DNA of 64,000 bases, taken from assembly GCA_020744225.1 (NCBI GenBank), contig JAGMWG010000018.1, positions 806,001 to 870,000 of the forward strand, written 5' to 3'. Below are positions 22,824 through 33,773 of the stretch, one piece after another (position 1 is the first letter of the stretch; each line of letters starts with the position of its first letter). Position numbers and translations under genes: made by a program. The stretch is from Paraphoma chrysanthemicola (lineage: Eukaryota; Ascomycota; Dothideomycetes; Pleosporales; Phaeosphaeriaceae). Under the pieces are notes generated by a model, which did not search any database, was not told the DNA's origin, and saw only the letters and a list, made by a program, of their open reading frames with translations.

Positions 22824-25497
22824 TTCCACCACAATACTATATAATTGAGTACTTTACAAGTCACCACCATTGTCTGCATCCGTTCCCACTCGATCGACAA
22901 ATACATCTCGCGCGAGCCCTAGCGACATGGACCTTCTTCACGAGCGTATGAACATTTTGGCGAAGGCGTTTCTGGCGATAATCACCATACTATCGGCCCT
23001 TTGATTTTTTTTCTTGCGTTCTCCTCTCGAGATCGTCGCAGACACCTTTTTGCTTCGGTCCGCATCCTGCTGGATCCCCGCTTTTAAAGGCGACTTCTGT
23101 TCCTCTGCTTATGGCCGCACACTGCCGAGTAGTGTCTATTTTGGCTTCTTGTGTATAACCCAATTTTGGTGTAGAGCTGCTGGGGCGGCTCTTTTGTGTC
23201 TTACTTTCGTTTCGTTATCCAGCAGCTATTATCTTTGCGCCACGCTATGGCCTTTCTTTGTATCCTGGGGGATGGGGATGAGCGTTCGTCCGCGGCGGCA
23301 TGGACACGCTGAGTTGGGCAGGCGGCAAACTACTCGTAACGGCCGGAATTCTGTACTCAAGGCATAACATTATACCACTAGCATCATAGCACAGTAACTG
23401 TATCAATCCATCATGTAAACGCACAAAAGTCAGATATGGGTCCAACACGAGTGAGTGCATTGTCCTTTCTTGGTCGTCGTATCCTTCGCGAGCGCCCAGG
23501 ACGCCGCCTCGTGTCCTTCTAGCAGCTGCGCAGATCCCATATATTCTGAGTCGCTAGGATCTGCAACATGAATCCACGACACGAGGGCACACGAGCAACA
23601 TGGCATCAGCACCGGTGCACAACACCATGTGGAATATCACGATGTTTACATAACAGACACACCACTACCTTGCGCAAAACGTAGACACACTAGCATCCGC
23701 CGTTCACCGCCCACTCACAAATCTCCGGACGACGGTCCGCTTGGCGTCACCTCGCGCATGCCCTATCCGGTCGCTGCCGTACAGACTAAAAACACTATTG
23801 GAGTCATGAGAAAGCACGGACTGGACCGGATGGAGAATTGGATGGATGGATGGTGCGTGCAGCGTCCGTCGTGCGCTGGCTGACAGGTAGTGGGGACCGG
23901 AGTCGAGTCGAGGCAAAGTGGAGTCGCGGTCTAATTATGGAGTCGCGAGTGGCGATGGTCATTTTGGAAATGCGATTCCTAGACTGCGCGTTGGTTGGTG
24001 AATGAGGGTGAGATTTTGATCTGCGGATTTTAACGTACGATGGATTGTGCAGGTAAGTAAGATGATGACTTATCTACCGTGGTAGTAGGTAAGTGCCGGA
24101 TCGATCAACGAACGGCCGAATTTGACATGCAAAGCACGGGGTCGTGGGAAAGACAGTTTTCTGATGGGTCCGGGATGTGCGCCGTCACGATGCCGGGCAA
24201 GGCTGGCATGGCTTGTGTTTGATGCCCATTCAAGGTACCTCGGTGGTAAGCATTTCACGAGACACGGATTTGAATTCAAGGTGCGTCCTGGGATCCAAGT
24301 GTCTGTGCGTCTTCATGCGCTCGTTTTACGGCCTCCTTTTTTCGCATCGCGATCCCCCGCCGTCTCCGTCGTATTCCGACCATGTTACTCAATGAATTCC
24401 CCCGCCCTTACATCAAGGGACGCGCATTCAATAGTGCTGCACGAGGCATTGGGTCACAGAGGGATGATTTGAAAGGAGTACGCGTCTCCTCGACCGGGTT
24501 TTTTCTGCATTCTAGTGATACGGTGCTAAGCTTTTAAGCGCAGTTGGCTAGGGGGGTGCTAGGTGAGTAAGCGAGGGATGGAGAAAGCTTATTTTACGAA
24601 TGGAGACGGTGTTTATGAAACCGATGGTTTTTAGTGACGATGCTGTTATAGTAATATCGTTAAACAATCTCTTGTATGGATATGACGCGGCGTATAGTAG
24701 ATCTAGATCTCATGTCGCCATAGTTGCCATTGAAATTTAGCATATTCGCACGTTCGGACACAGGAACACGGCTCGCTATCCGGGGTCATACATTCCAGGA
24801 TGAACTAGGTGACGCGTCAGAACCCAGACTGTTTACTAGCAGATTTGTCCGCTTGAATGGAGGCCCGCTCGCTAGTCATCCCAGAGACAAGCAGGTGAGT
24901 GGAAAGTGTGGTTTCCGGCCATTCGATTGAGCTACAATCTCAATCAGAGATCGTATTGAAGAACAACTCCCTGGATCGAGGTAACAACCATCTCAAACCG
25001 TGAGTGAGAAGCTAAGAGGAGGCAGTCCGCGCGCTGGTGATCAGTTCGCTGTCAGACATGCACGCATCGATCCGTTATCATTCTATAGAATATCGTTGCG
25101 CAAGAAATCCCGAATGGCGAGTGAAAGACTGCCATCTTTGATGGCGGCAGGGGTTCAATACACAGGTATTCACTCGACTTTGAACCAGTCTCATCAGCAT
25201 CGCCAATTGAGAAGGCACGACGAGGATGTTGCAAAGCCAGGAGAGACTTGGGGCAACGCTCTTGCAGATGGGGGAGAAGTGCACTTGCAGATGGCAGCCA
25301 TGAATGCTTTCTTCTTCCAGCTCTAGCACCAACGAGTCAAATCGCCTCTCTTACCACTAAGGTCGTCTCAGCTTCACGTTTTTGACTTGTGCTCTCTTTT
25401 CAACTCAGCCACTCTTTGGTGTGACTTCTTTCCGTACTGTCATCTTACTTCTGTTGGAACAATACTCTTCCTTCGCTACTTTCCCTATCAGTCCACG
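22824..25497. other. Long gene-poor interval, no gene seen
   Basis: About 2.7 kb between two secreted-protein genes on the plus strand. No frame longer than about 117 codons, no splice-linked series, no motif. It contains a perfect 12-bp palindrome AGATCTAGATCT at 24699-24710, which I think is chance. No repeat family or transposon terminus is visible. Confidence 0.4.
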
Positions 25498-26299
25498 ATG
25501 CACAAACTTGTAGTCCTGTCGCTTCTTCTACCTGTCGTTGCGCCGAGTGGTCCTTTGAGACTCCATGGGCATGCTGAAATCGGCACTTCGAGCTGTGGCA
25601 TGGCGGCAAGTCCAGCTTCAGTCTCGACTATGGATGCTCCATTGGCGACGTTGACTGCGAATTTTGCGGGTATCGAGTGAGTGTATGCTCTCGTCTGCTG
25701 CACCAGTGCTGAGAAAGAAGTGTAGACTGCGTCAAGCACCAGATCTTGCCCCGATCAATCAAGCGCCAGCAGCTCCGGCGAATCGAGCAGCCCCTGGATG
25801 GGACTCATCTGTACCTGTCCCACACACAGTCATCCCGGCGCCGGCACCTGCGAGCCCTGTGAGCCCTACGGCTGCTCCTCTAAATCTGTTCGTCCCTCCA
25901 GCTGTGGATCCTGGAGCTAGTATACCTCTAGCAGCTCCAGTTGTGCCCGTTAATCCTCCAGCAATTGCGCCAGTCATCAGTACGCTGACGATTGCGATTA
26001 CTTCTACACGTCTCGCCTCGCCAGGCGTCAGCGGAGACTTTGTAACCACTCAATGGATGGAGACGTGGATTGGAGGGACATCGCAGACCTGGGTTCCGAA
26101 GACAATCACGTTTCATTTCGCGGCCATTGAAACATATGTCCCGCCACCGGGTCGAGGAGAGATCGGGATGGGTACACTGACTGGCAAGACTGGGAAGACG
26201 CAAACAATCATCATGGGTGCTGCTCCGTCACAGACCGTCCAGTGGAGAAGGGGCATCGCTGCTGCGGTTGGTGTTGGCATCGCTGGAATGGTGGTTTGA
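25498..26299 (+). CDS. Secreted Pro/Ala-rich protein, possibly GPI-anchored
   Basis: Exons 25498-25676 and 25726-26299, joined at a 49-bp intron (GTGAGT..TGTAG) with phase 2; 250 residues. The ATG at 25498 starts a hydrophobic signal (MHKLVVLSLLLPVVAP). Exon 2 begins with LRQAPDLAPINQ and goes on to a Pro/Ala/Val-rich stretch of about 90 residues, then a Thr-rich beta-like part (STLTIAITSTRL, WIGGTSQTWVPKTITF). The end is a basic pair plus a short hydrophobic tail (RRGIAAAVGVGIAGMVV), compatible with a GPI signal. It looks like a fungal cell-surface or wall protein. No catalytic motif and only a few cysteines are seen. Family not recognised. Confidence 0.62.
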
Positions 26300-27642
26300 T
26301 TGGAATGGGACAGGGAGGATAACAGCGACCATGCGGCTTTAGCAGCATCTCGGTCTTGCATGAGGTCAAAGAGGAAGGATGAACGTATGGAGAAGAGTAG
26401 TGGACGGATCGAAGGAAGATGGTCTTATGATTTTACTTTGCAGACAGCATTTAGGTTGGTGCGAAGTGGGGAATGTTGGATGACTACGCGATATGATCAA
26501 TTGTACATTGATGATAAGAGCCATAAAAACAAATGCACAATCTAACAGACATGGTAACTAATTTGATATCGATGAGCAGCGATGTGACGAGGCCACAGAT
26601 GTTCACAGGTGCGAAGTACTCGCAGTCGGGCCATGCCGGGAGGTATGACTGGCTGTTGTAGACACTATACGAAGAGACTTCCAGTCCCGACATCACCCGA
26701 ATAACATCAAAAAGCAAGAGCCTTTGTTGTGAGATTCGCAGAGTTCTCAAGGGCGAATGCTCGGGGATAATTTGGAGGATCAACCATCACACCACCGCGT
26801 CGCAATACAGCGGTGAACAACTGTTTCGTTGGGATCGAAGACGAACAACTCGGATCACACAATGGCGCTCAGTAACATTGACGACCCATAATTATGCGCC
26901 GAGCTGATCGAAGAATTGACGATGCGAGAGACCTGAGGAGAGGCTGGATGTCGAGACATGGACATTCATGAGCAACCCCGCACATTGAGCTCAGCAGTGC
27001 GAACCCAACTGGCTTCCCATACTTGCGAGATCTACACACAGAAGATCGAACAGTCCTGGTGCGACACCGAATTCGATAGGCAAAAGTACCTATAATATTC
27101 CAGAGGTGTCTTGATTGCAACGCCCGCAGTTCTCAAAGCTGTGGTGTGATGCGCCGAGAAATGTGGCGCTAGAGTCACGACCCCTCGCCTTATCAGGAGA
27201 TCTAGCGGTCGGCCCGACTCTCGTGACGTTGCGTGAATTGCGGCTCAACATGGTCTCACGCAGCCCTGCAATTCTTAGCATTAGAACGATCATTGATATA
27301 TAAGACGCCACAGATGAGGCTCTGCTGAATATCATCTATCAGCTCGAAAGTACAACCACAACGATTGACCCGACCACGTGCATTACCCGATCAAGATCGA
27401 CACTGCCGGATTGAGACCGCACGATTATATCATCAGATAGCGGTGACGACTTGTAGCACATCTTTTAACAACTGCATTCATCTCTCTCTCTGTCAACACC
27501 TCATCGAACGCGTCTGCCGTACCAAGACCAGCACCGTTCTGAACGGCTATCAACATCTAGTGCCATCGCATTACCGATAACGCACTCCAAAGCTCTCAGC
27601 AAGCTCACATTAGCTAAGAGCGAACAACACCTCTTCACAGCA
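26300..27642. other. Intergenic with possible decayed frame
   Basis: No intact gene. One plus-strand frame at 26862-27095 reads like a broken gene and is listed separately. The 200 bp before 27643 include a CT-rich run (ctctctctct near 27483) and presumably the promoter of the F-box-like gene. Confidence 0.4.
26862..27095 (+). pseudogene. Possible decayed gene fragment with two internal stops
   Basis: From the ATG at 26862 a single frame reads about 77 codons with a TAA at 26889 and a TGA at 26934, then ends at TAA 27093. Between and after the stops it spells protein-like sequence (LCAELIEELTMRET, then SSAVRTQLASHTCEIYTQKI). Both stops could come from single C-to-T changes in CAA/CGA codons, as repeat-induced point mutation would make, but that is inference. 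It may instead be chance. It sits upstream of the intact F-box-like gene. Confidence 0.25.
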
Positions 27643-28512
27643 ATGGCGACCTACTACTACGCGGCCTACTTCGGAACGCCGTTGTCACAATCACCCACCG
27701 CTTTGACTTCACATCATCCGCTCGGCATCTCATCCCATGCTTTGGACCTGCCCATGACACCTGCGAAATCGCAGCGTCAAGCTCAAAATCTTCCCGCTGT
27801 AGAGCGAAGAATCCTGTTCGCTAATGGCAAGATCGACGAGCAGAAAGAATCACTGTTCTTCAAGTTGCCCGCAGAGTTGAGGAATCAGATATACGAAGAA
27901 CTTCTCTGCCCCGATACATCAAATATCAAGGAGCTGGCAAAGCGTGATCATCATTCATGCACACCTCCAGCATTATATCCCGCGATACTATCGACGTGTC
28001 GAAAGATCCATGAGGAGGCCACAGATCTTCTCTACACGACACACATCTTCCACGCACATCCAGCCCTTCTAACCTCCTTGCCGCACCTCACCTCATCCGC
28101 AAAACCGGTCCTATACCCGACCGTGCTTGCAAAGATCAAGCGATGGCAACTTTCCATCCGTCTCGACACCGATCCTCGCTTCACCATGTCTCAAGCGACC
28201 GACGCCTTCTCTGGCGCAGAGTACCTCGAGATCCGTGTTTGGCAGTCAATGTTCGATGGCGCGGACTGCTCAGTCCTGAGACTCTTCTTGGGCATCCGCG
28301 GTGTTAAAGTTGCCAAGGTAGGTGGCAGTGCGAATCCGGAGCTAGCAAAGTGGTTGGAGAAGCGTATGATGATGCCGATCGAGAGGGATAGCGACATGTG
28401 TCAGTGTGGAAACGAGAGCAGAGTACTGAAGTGTGGGCAATGTTGCAAGAAAGTGGACGTGGGGAGTGAGTGGTTTTCTGGGAGAAATGCATGGCAGTTT
28501 GGGAACAGGTGA
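27643..28512 (+). CDS. F-box-like / DUF7730-type protein
   Basis: Single exon, 289 residues. After a variable N-terminus, residues 70-90 (KESLFFKLPAELRNQIYEELL) form the short F-box-like motif that marks the large fungal families of DUF7730/2EXR-type proteins. It is followed by ILSTCRKIHEEATDLLYTTHIF, the typical second conserved block. The C-terminus contains a Cys cluster, CQCGNESRVLKCGQCCKK, which could bind a metal ion and is unusual for such proteins. F-box proteins recruit substrates to SCF ubiquitin ligases, but these short variants have mostly unknown roles. Relics of similar genes lie downstream. Confidence 0.75.
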   Translation: MATYYYAAYFGTPLSQSPTALTSHHPLGISSHALDLPMTPAKSQRQAQNLPAVERRILFANGKIDEQKESLFFKLPAELRNQIYEELLCPDTSNIKELAKRDHHSCTPPALYPAILSTCRKIHEEATDLLYTTHIFHAHPALLTSLPHLTSSAKPVLYPTVLAKIKRWQLSIRLDTDPRFTMSQATDAFSGAEYLEIRVWQSMFDGADCSVLRLFLGIRGVKVAKVGGSANPELAKWLEKRMMMPIERDSDMCQCGNESRVLKCGQCCKKVDVGSEWFSGRNAWQFGNR

Positions 28513-28903
28513 AAGAGTAAACTAAATTTGGCGTTAATGGCAATGGTTTCGGTGATCTTGAAAGCTTGGCGGACATGAGTTGGCGTTTCGGCAAGATAAT
28601 ATGAAGTCAATTAGACGATTCAGGAGGGATATACAGGCTGTTACACGTAGAGTGTAGAGACAATGAAACTTGACACGCAAATGCACCAGCCACCTGACCT
28701 CATCGAAATCACCTTTAGCCTCCTGATCTTTTTAATTGTCATTGCAGCAAACCTCCAATTCACGTCCTTCAACTGCTTAGACCAAGTCCCTCAGCTCAAA
28801 ATCCACAGAACATTCTCTTTCTCTTTAATCAGCACAACTGGCCACAGTTCAAATCACCGCTACTACAGAAATTGAATCATGGCTCGCTGGAAGTCAAGTT
28901 TAA

Positions 28904-29179
28904 TTACCAAGCGCATATCATACACTACTTTTAGGTTGCAAAAGTCTCCTCGAACTTCAGGTGGTGCTCTTCCATGGAGAGTATGGGATATGTCGGGAGG
29001 TGAAAGACGCCGGATTCGTTGAACATCTACGAGTGAATGTCGAACAACTTCTCGGCCACCAAAACTTTATCGCGATGACAGCACGCATATGCTCAGCGCC
29101 TGTTCTGGGCACTGATGGTCGCTACCTCATAGAGAAATTGTCTCTCGATTCGAACCCGGATGACGCGAATATTCCGTAA
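28904..29179 (+). pseudogene. Possible gene relic, protein-like frame without start
   Basis: After a TAA at 28901 the frame is open for about 91 codons to the stop at 29177 and reads LPSAYHTLLLGCKSLLELQV, then VEHLRVNVEQLLGHQNFIAM. The hydrophobic periodicity and the phrase GCKSLLELQV resemble middle parts of DUF7730/F-box-like fungal proteins. No ATG and no good splice partner upstream were found. Weak support; chance is possible. Confidence 0.25.
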
Positions 29180-29630
29180 TGGGCAGGTTCGGAACAAAAG
29201 CCAACTACTTAGTCAATGCAGGAAGTTCGGTTTCAGCTAGAGGAAGGTCTAGATTTTTTCATAAGCTAGGTTTCTGTGTTTAAGATTTCCAGGTTGTAAG
29301 ATAATACAAATACTTCTTTTCTTGCGAAGCCGTGGATACCTTACCCACGATGAAGCGTATACCATGTCCGTGAAGGAAGACCGCCACTTCTCCTTTTAGA
29401 GAGGTGCATGTATAATTCAACCTTGTTTCTATAGTCCCAATCATTTCGAAGGTCGTAGAAAATATCGGAGACTCCCTATTTCATGAAGCGATCGACGTTG
29501 ATCGGGATGTTTCGTTTTCAGCCTGCAGCACTGAAAAGTATGTTTGCGATCACTCAAAGCCAGCAACAATGAACTTTATATCGCACCTATGAAAACGGGC
29601 TGTTATTATGGCGGGATCGACTCAAGCTGA

Positions 29631-29849
29631 ACGCAACCATGCAGCGGAGACATAGAAACCAAATGCGGCCGAACTCCCTCCATACACCCTGGCTCCATAT
29701 TCTTTGACCTGCCCAAACAGATTCGTAACAAGGTCTTTGGCAATATGTGGAAGACGACGAATCGCATGGCTGCATATCATGCATTTGGCGAATCTGGTGC
29801 TCTGCTGTACTACGACATTATGCTTTCCGACGTAACAAGCCTCACATGA
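29631..29849 (+). pseudogene. Decayed F-box-like fragment
   Basis: The frame between the stop at 29628 and the TGA at 29847 spells GSIFFDLPKQIRNKVFGNMW followed by KTTNRMAAYHAFGESGALLY. The block FFDLPKQIRNKVFG matches the FF.LP.E.RN.IY motif of the intact gene at 27643 (FFKLPAELRNQIYEELL). There is no usable ATG. The following sequence breaks into short frames, so this looks like a degenerated paralogue. The motif match is visible; descent is inferred. Confidence 0.4.
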
Positions 29850-30178
29850 ACGAAGCTCATTGAGTTGCACATGAGATGAACGAGAGTGGCCTCCCGATAT
29901 TGATACTGGTCTACAGGTGTAGCTGGTGATAATTCCACAAAGATGAGCGAACGCATCGAACAAACCCCTCTCAAGGCTCAGTTAATATACGGCCTCTTGG
30001 ACTTCACAAGACGGCCAATTTGTGAACAAACCGCTCCACGAATTGATAACAAGCCCAGAATACGCGACAACGTTGTCGCTTGGTCGCATTGTTTTGCAAT
30101 ACTAGAAAAAAAAACACGTCTCTCCGCCTCGATCATCACGTAGATATCTTCATACACCGCCAGGACACAGCATAGCGC

Positions 30179-30295
30179 AACAAGCCTGGGCAACACGTGA
30201 GTTTAGCACTCAACGTTCGAGAACTCAAAGTGGTTGTTGAATTCCCATCCACCCATTTGGCCACAATACTAGTCTCGGACAACAATTTGATCTGA
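30179..30295 (+). pseudogene. Possible relic of the same family
   Basis: A short frame ending at the TGA at 30293 reads VSLALNVRELKVVVEFPSTH, like the LR.L.I.V.. strand blocks in DUF7730-type proteins. It lies about 330 bp downstream of the F-box-like fragment in the same direction and could be its C-terminal remnant. Very short, so low confidence. Confidence 0.2.
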
Positions 30296-31276
30296 GTGTT
30301 CAATTGCCATTTGAAGGACTGATCAAGACACGCACGAAAGCTCCACGCACATCCAGTTGAATTCTCAAAACAATGAGGAAATGGGCCATGTCGATCTCCT
30401 GGACGCGGAAGTTCTCCGGTTATTTCGACACAATGTCATTGCGCCGATGGGAGGCACAGTCGCGGAAAATGCCGTAAGGATTGCAAGCTCTGCATATGGT
30501 GGGTCATTGTGCCGGCGGCAACTGTACGATTGGACATTCGTGTTAACTAAGCAAGCTACAGGAGGGAAAGAACCGAACGAATGATGACATGGAAATATCG
30601 AACAGTGCGTAGGAACTCCTGTGCAGATTGTGCGCAGATGGCTTTGCTCAAAGGTGAGCATCGTAGGAAAGTAAGGTAACATCTCATCAGCCATATCCCC
30701 AAAGCTCTTCTGAATTGAGAAATGAGTGCATCTTGCTTGAATGCTTGATCTTCGCTTTTCGTTCCATTGAGAGATGAGGCAGACCGTGCAAAACTTGTGA
30801 AAAGGAAGGGCGCATTCGGACCTTCGCCGTGAACCTTCTGCAAAAGGCCCAATCAGCCTTGCGCAGCCAAATTCCGCCCCATCCGTCACATTTCCCGCCC
30901 GCGTTACAACAGCGATCTGCTCTGCGCCTCCTTCATGCCCCATTGAAATCCTCTTTACCCAGCGAGTGCCATGCAAGGACATTGGCGGTACCGCCGCGTT
31001 CCCACTTTATCCGACGCAGACGCGCCGCACCCCCGCATATCTAGGCGCGCGATCACCGTTCTGTCGGGACGTCATCGCAGGAATAGTAACTCCAAAGTCT
31101 GCGCAGCGCGTATTACGGCGCAGCAACGAAGTAAGGTCTCCCTTAAGTGGATGTGAGGTACCTTTGTGCATTTCGCGCCATATTCATCACGCAGGCGTTT
31201 CTTACCGTATCCATCATCCCTTCGTTACTTCCTTTGATTCGTCGTGTCGACTACACCCATTCAACTCACGTTCACG

Positions 31277-31885
31277 ATGCATCACGCGCTGGCCGTTATC
31301 CTTTCCATCTTCTTCATCTCAACAATACATGCTTTATACTTCCCGCAATTTCGCCTGTCACCTTTCACGAAAGCTACGCACCCACAGCTCGCAGACAAAT
31401 GCACCTTCACAGCCTACCATAAGCAAATCCACCAGGCCGGCTCCAAAAAAGACTACATCCAGATCAACGAGATCATTGATCATCCCAATGACATGACAAT
31501 CGATATTGCCGCTCTTCGCCCTGCGACAGCACGCAACAGCTATGTCAGGATCTCAGCTGATCAAGCATATGCCATCGAGGGCCTGCTGGATGATAAGAGC
31601 TTAGTGGCTCATCAGGGATATGACGAAGACGAAGTTCTCTTCGAAGCCGATGGTGTCTGGTTCTCGACCGACTCTACAAAGAATGCCAAGAACGCATACT
31701 GTGTCACAGGCTTGTGGGACTTTGAGATTCGGAATGGCGAAGCAGGGTCTAGAGTATGTTGTCAACCATCACTCAGTCAGGATAGTAATTTAACAAACCA
31801 ACAGGAGCGCAGGCTGCAATGTGCATTTCCGTGCGAAGCGATTGGGGACGAGGAAGAGACTGTTTTCGGTTCTGAACTTCGCTGA
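31277..31885 (+). CDS. Small secreted cysteine-containing protein
   Basis: Exons 31277-31753 and 31805-31885, 185 residues when spliced. The 51-bp intron (GTATGT..ACAG) is a multiple of three without a stop, so retention would give a 202-residue form with an extra CysCys segment. The Met at 31277 begins a signal peptide (MHHALAVILSIFFISTIHA). The mature part has KCTFTAYHKQ, DYIQINEIIDHPNDMTIDIA, a repeat-like RISADQAYAIEGLLDD, AYCVTGLWDFEIRNG and, after the splice, LQCAFPCEAI. Spliced, the mature protein has four Cys, an even number fitting two disulfides. I believe similar small secreted proteins occur widely in Dothideomycetes, but I know no function. An effector-like role is speculation. 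Confidence 0.75.
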   Translation: MHHALAVILSIFFISTIHALYFPQFRLSPFTKATHPQLADKCTFTAYHKQIHQAGSKKDYIQINEIIDHPNDMTIDIAALRPATARNSYVRISADQAYAIEGLLDDKSLVAHQGYDEDEVLFEADGVWFSTDSTKNAKNAYCVTGLWDFEIRNGEAGSRVCCQPSLSQDSNLTNQQERRLQCAFPCEAIGDEEETVFGSELR

Positions 31886-33773
31886 GCCAGATCGCAATCC
31901 AGACCGTGCACGCAAACTCCTGGAAACAAATGACTGGGCTACTATGGAACTGCTTAAGCTAGCAGCTTGGTGACATTTTCAAGCTTGAGTGACGCACCTG
32001 CTGTCCATGTTCAGGCATGTAGCCAAACCTTAGAGTACTGCCAAGAACAAGCTCACTACCTCCTCAGCCATCGTCCAGAAAGTTCGTGACATGTTGATGA
32101 GTGTGGCTGTCTACAAGCTTGGCGTTCATCATGCCGCTTTCGATTCCAGAGATTCACTGCCATAGCTCCTCGGCACCTACATGTTCGTGACGACCGCCTC
32201 CATCACATATACTACCACCTCTTATGCCGCTGTTCTTCGGCTTTATCTTGGCTCATCCAAGCTCCTATCCACCTCGGTATATGGCTTTACCGGACACCTC
32301 GGGTCTTCAAGTACACAAAAGAACTGCCGATGCATTGATCACACTATACTGCTAGCCACAGTTACACAGCGGGTACCTGCATGTAGCCCACACCCATCTC
32401 CCAATCTTTCCGATCTTTCCGATCCCTGGATATTCATCTATCATCTAGACTCGCAAGCTAATCGTCATCGCTTCTTAATAATGTCCGTTAATATCATTTT
32501 CGCGCCCAGTCCGCCAGAAACATTTCGTGTTTCGACTTCCGCTTAAGGTCATTTCCGAGTGTTTTCAGGGTTTGCAGCGAATGAGAGGATCGAACGAGCC
32601 TAAGGAATGGGTTCTTGTTTAGTTTTGTTTCGTAGGTCGAGTGGTTGGGTTGGCAAATGCGTGGTGATGGGGTAGGGCAGGAGCATGTCGTGGTGGCGTG
32701 CGTGGACGGCCCACCATGATTCGTGTTTGTTGACGACATCAAAACACCCTACGATTACAAGGACCGGATCGTCCGGTGCAGGCTACGCTGACAGTCGATA
32801 TCTTGGCTTTATTGTCTTTTCTACATTCTAGCACGATCTCTGGTGTGGGGCCAGATTTACACCAGGGGCCTCGTCATGGCGTTTTTGACTCCATTGCCGA
32901 AATTTGCTCAGAGCCGTCGCGTTCCCTTTTACTACACTGTCCAATTAGGTTTCAATTAATACTTCTCATTGGGAATGCGGTCGGGTAAGCTCTCTGACAA
33001 CCTGCGCGAGAAGCGGAGAGACAATGTGTTTTGCATTTGCATAGATGGCTTGTCTACACGTACAAGAGTAAACGAAGTGATGACTTGGTAGGCTCTGGTG
33101 CTTTATGAAGTACTCGTGACACTGTAGCTTGTACGAGGGCTGGACAGATCATAAGAGGAACATGGTCTACAAGCCCGTCAGCCACAGGGCTCTCTGTATG
33201 AGGGCCGTCTGCTCTAGCCGAAGAGATCGAATTGGCGTATGAAATCTGTGAACAACTGCCCTTGAGTCCATCCAAGTCTCATCTCTATCACTCACCAGCA
33301 CGTAAACACGATTATTCATCTCACTTGCTACCATGGACCACGATACCACATTATCTACCTCGATCGACTCAGTCGAATAGCTCTTCATTGATGGCAGCAC
33401 GAAGCGCCTCGTATGACTGCTAGACTTCCCTCTTGTAACAGCAATAATCCAAATCTCCCTCTTCCTCTACTGATTGGACCCTAATATTGTGTCCTCCATG
33501 TGACAAGGCACTTACCATGACCGACAAATGTAAAAATTGCAACCTCGACATCCGGAAGCACGGTCCAAAACCAATGCGAATTGTTCACACAAACGATCGA
33601 TCACACAAACGATCGAAACAGTTTTGAGAAGAAGTTATCATGATTATCATCTAGCTTAAGAATATCGATTCTCATGAGCCCCTTGAGGCAATACCATGCA
33701 TGCATACAACAGCCCAAACGCCGATCAAATTGACCACCCAAACCAAATCATGAACTCATGACCACTCAGACAT
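31886..33773. other. Gene-poor interval, no gene seen
   Basis: About 1.9 kb between convergent genes. Short frames only, without motif. The one clear structural feature is a perfect 16-bp tandem duplication at 33585-33616, listed separately. Confidence 0.4.
33585..33616. repeat. 16-bp perfect tandem duplication
   Basis: The unit tcacacaaacgatcga occurs twice head to tail at 33585-33600 and 33601-33616. No further copies are adjacent. Probably a recent slippage or replication duplication in intergenic DNA. Confidence 0.85.

Larger units (their letters stand above)
28513..31276. other. Gene-poor region with protein-like relics
   Basis: No intact gene. Three stretches of protein-like open frame without a start codon (28904-29179, 29631-29849, 30179-30295) are listed separately. 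Other frames, such as 30357-30584 on the plus strand, are also without a recognised domain. The last 300 bp form the upstream region of the small secreted protein. Confidence 0.4.

Noticed and set aside
24699..24710. Perfect palindrome AGATCTAGATCT
   Set aside because: Short, single copy, not near a gene start; likely chance.
29140..29170. tRNA-like B-box (GGTTCGAATC on the minus strand)
   Set aside because: The flanking bases do not pair into a T-arm and no A-box or acceptor stem was found at the right spacing.
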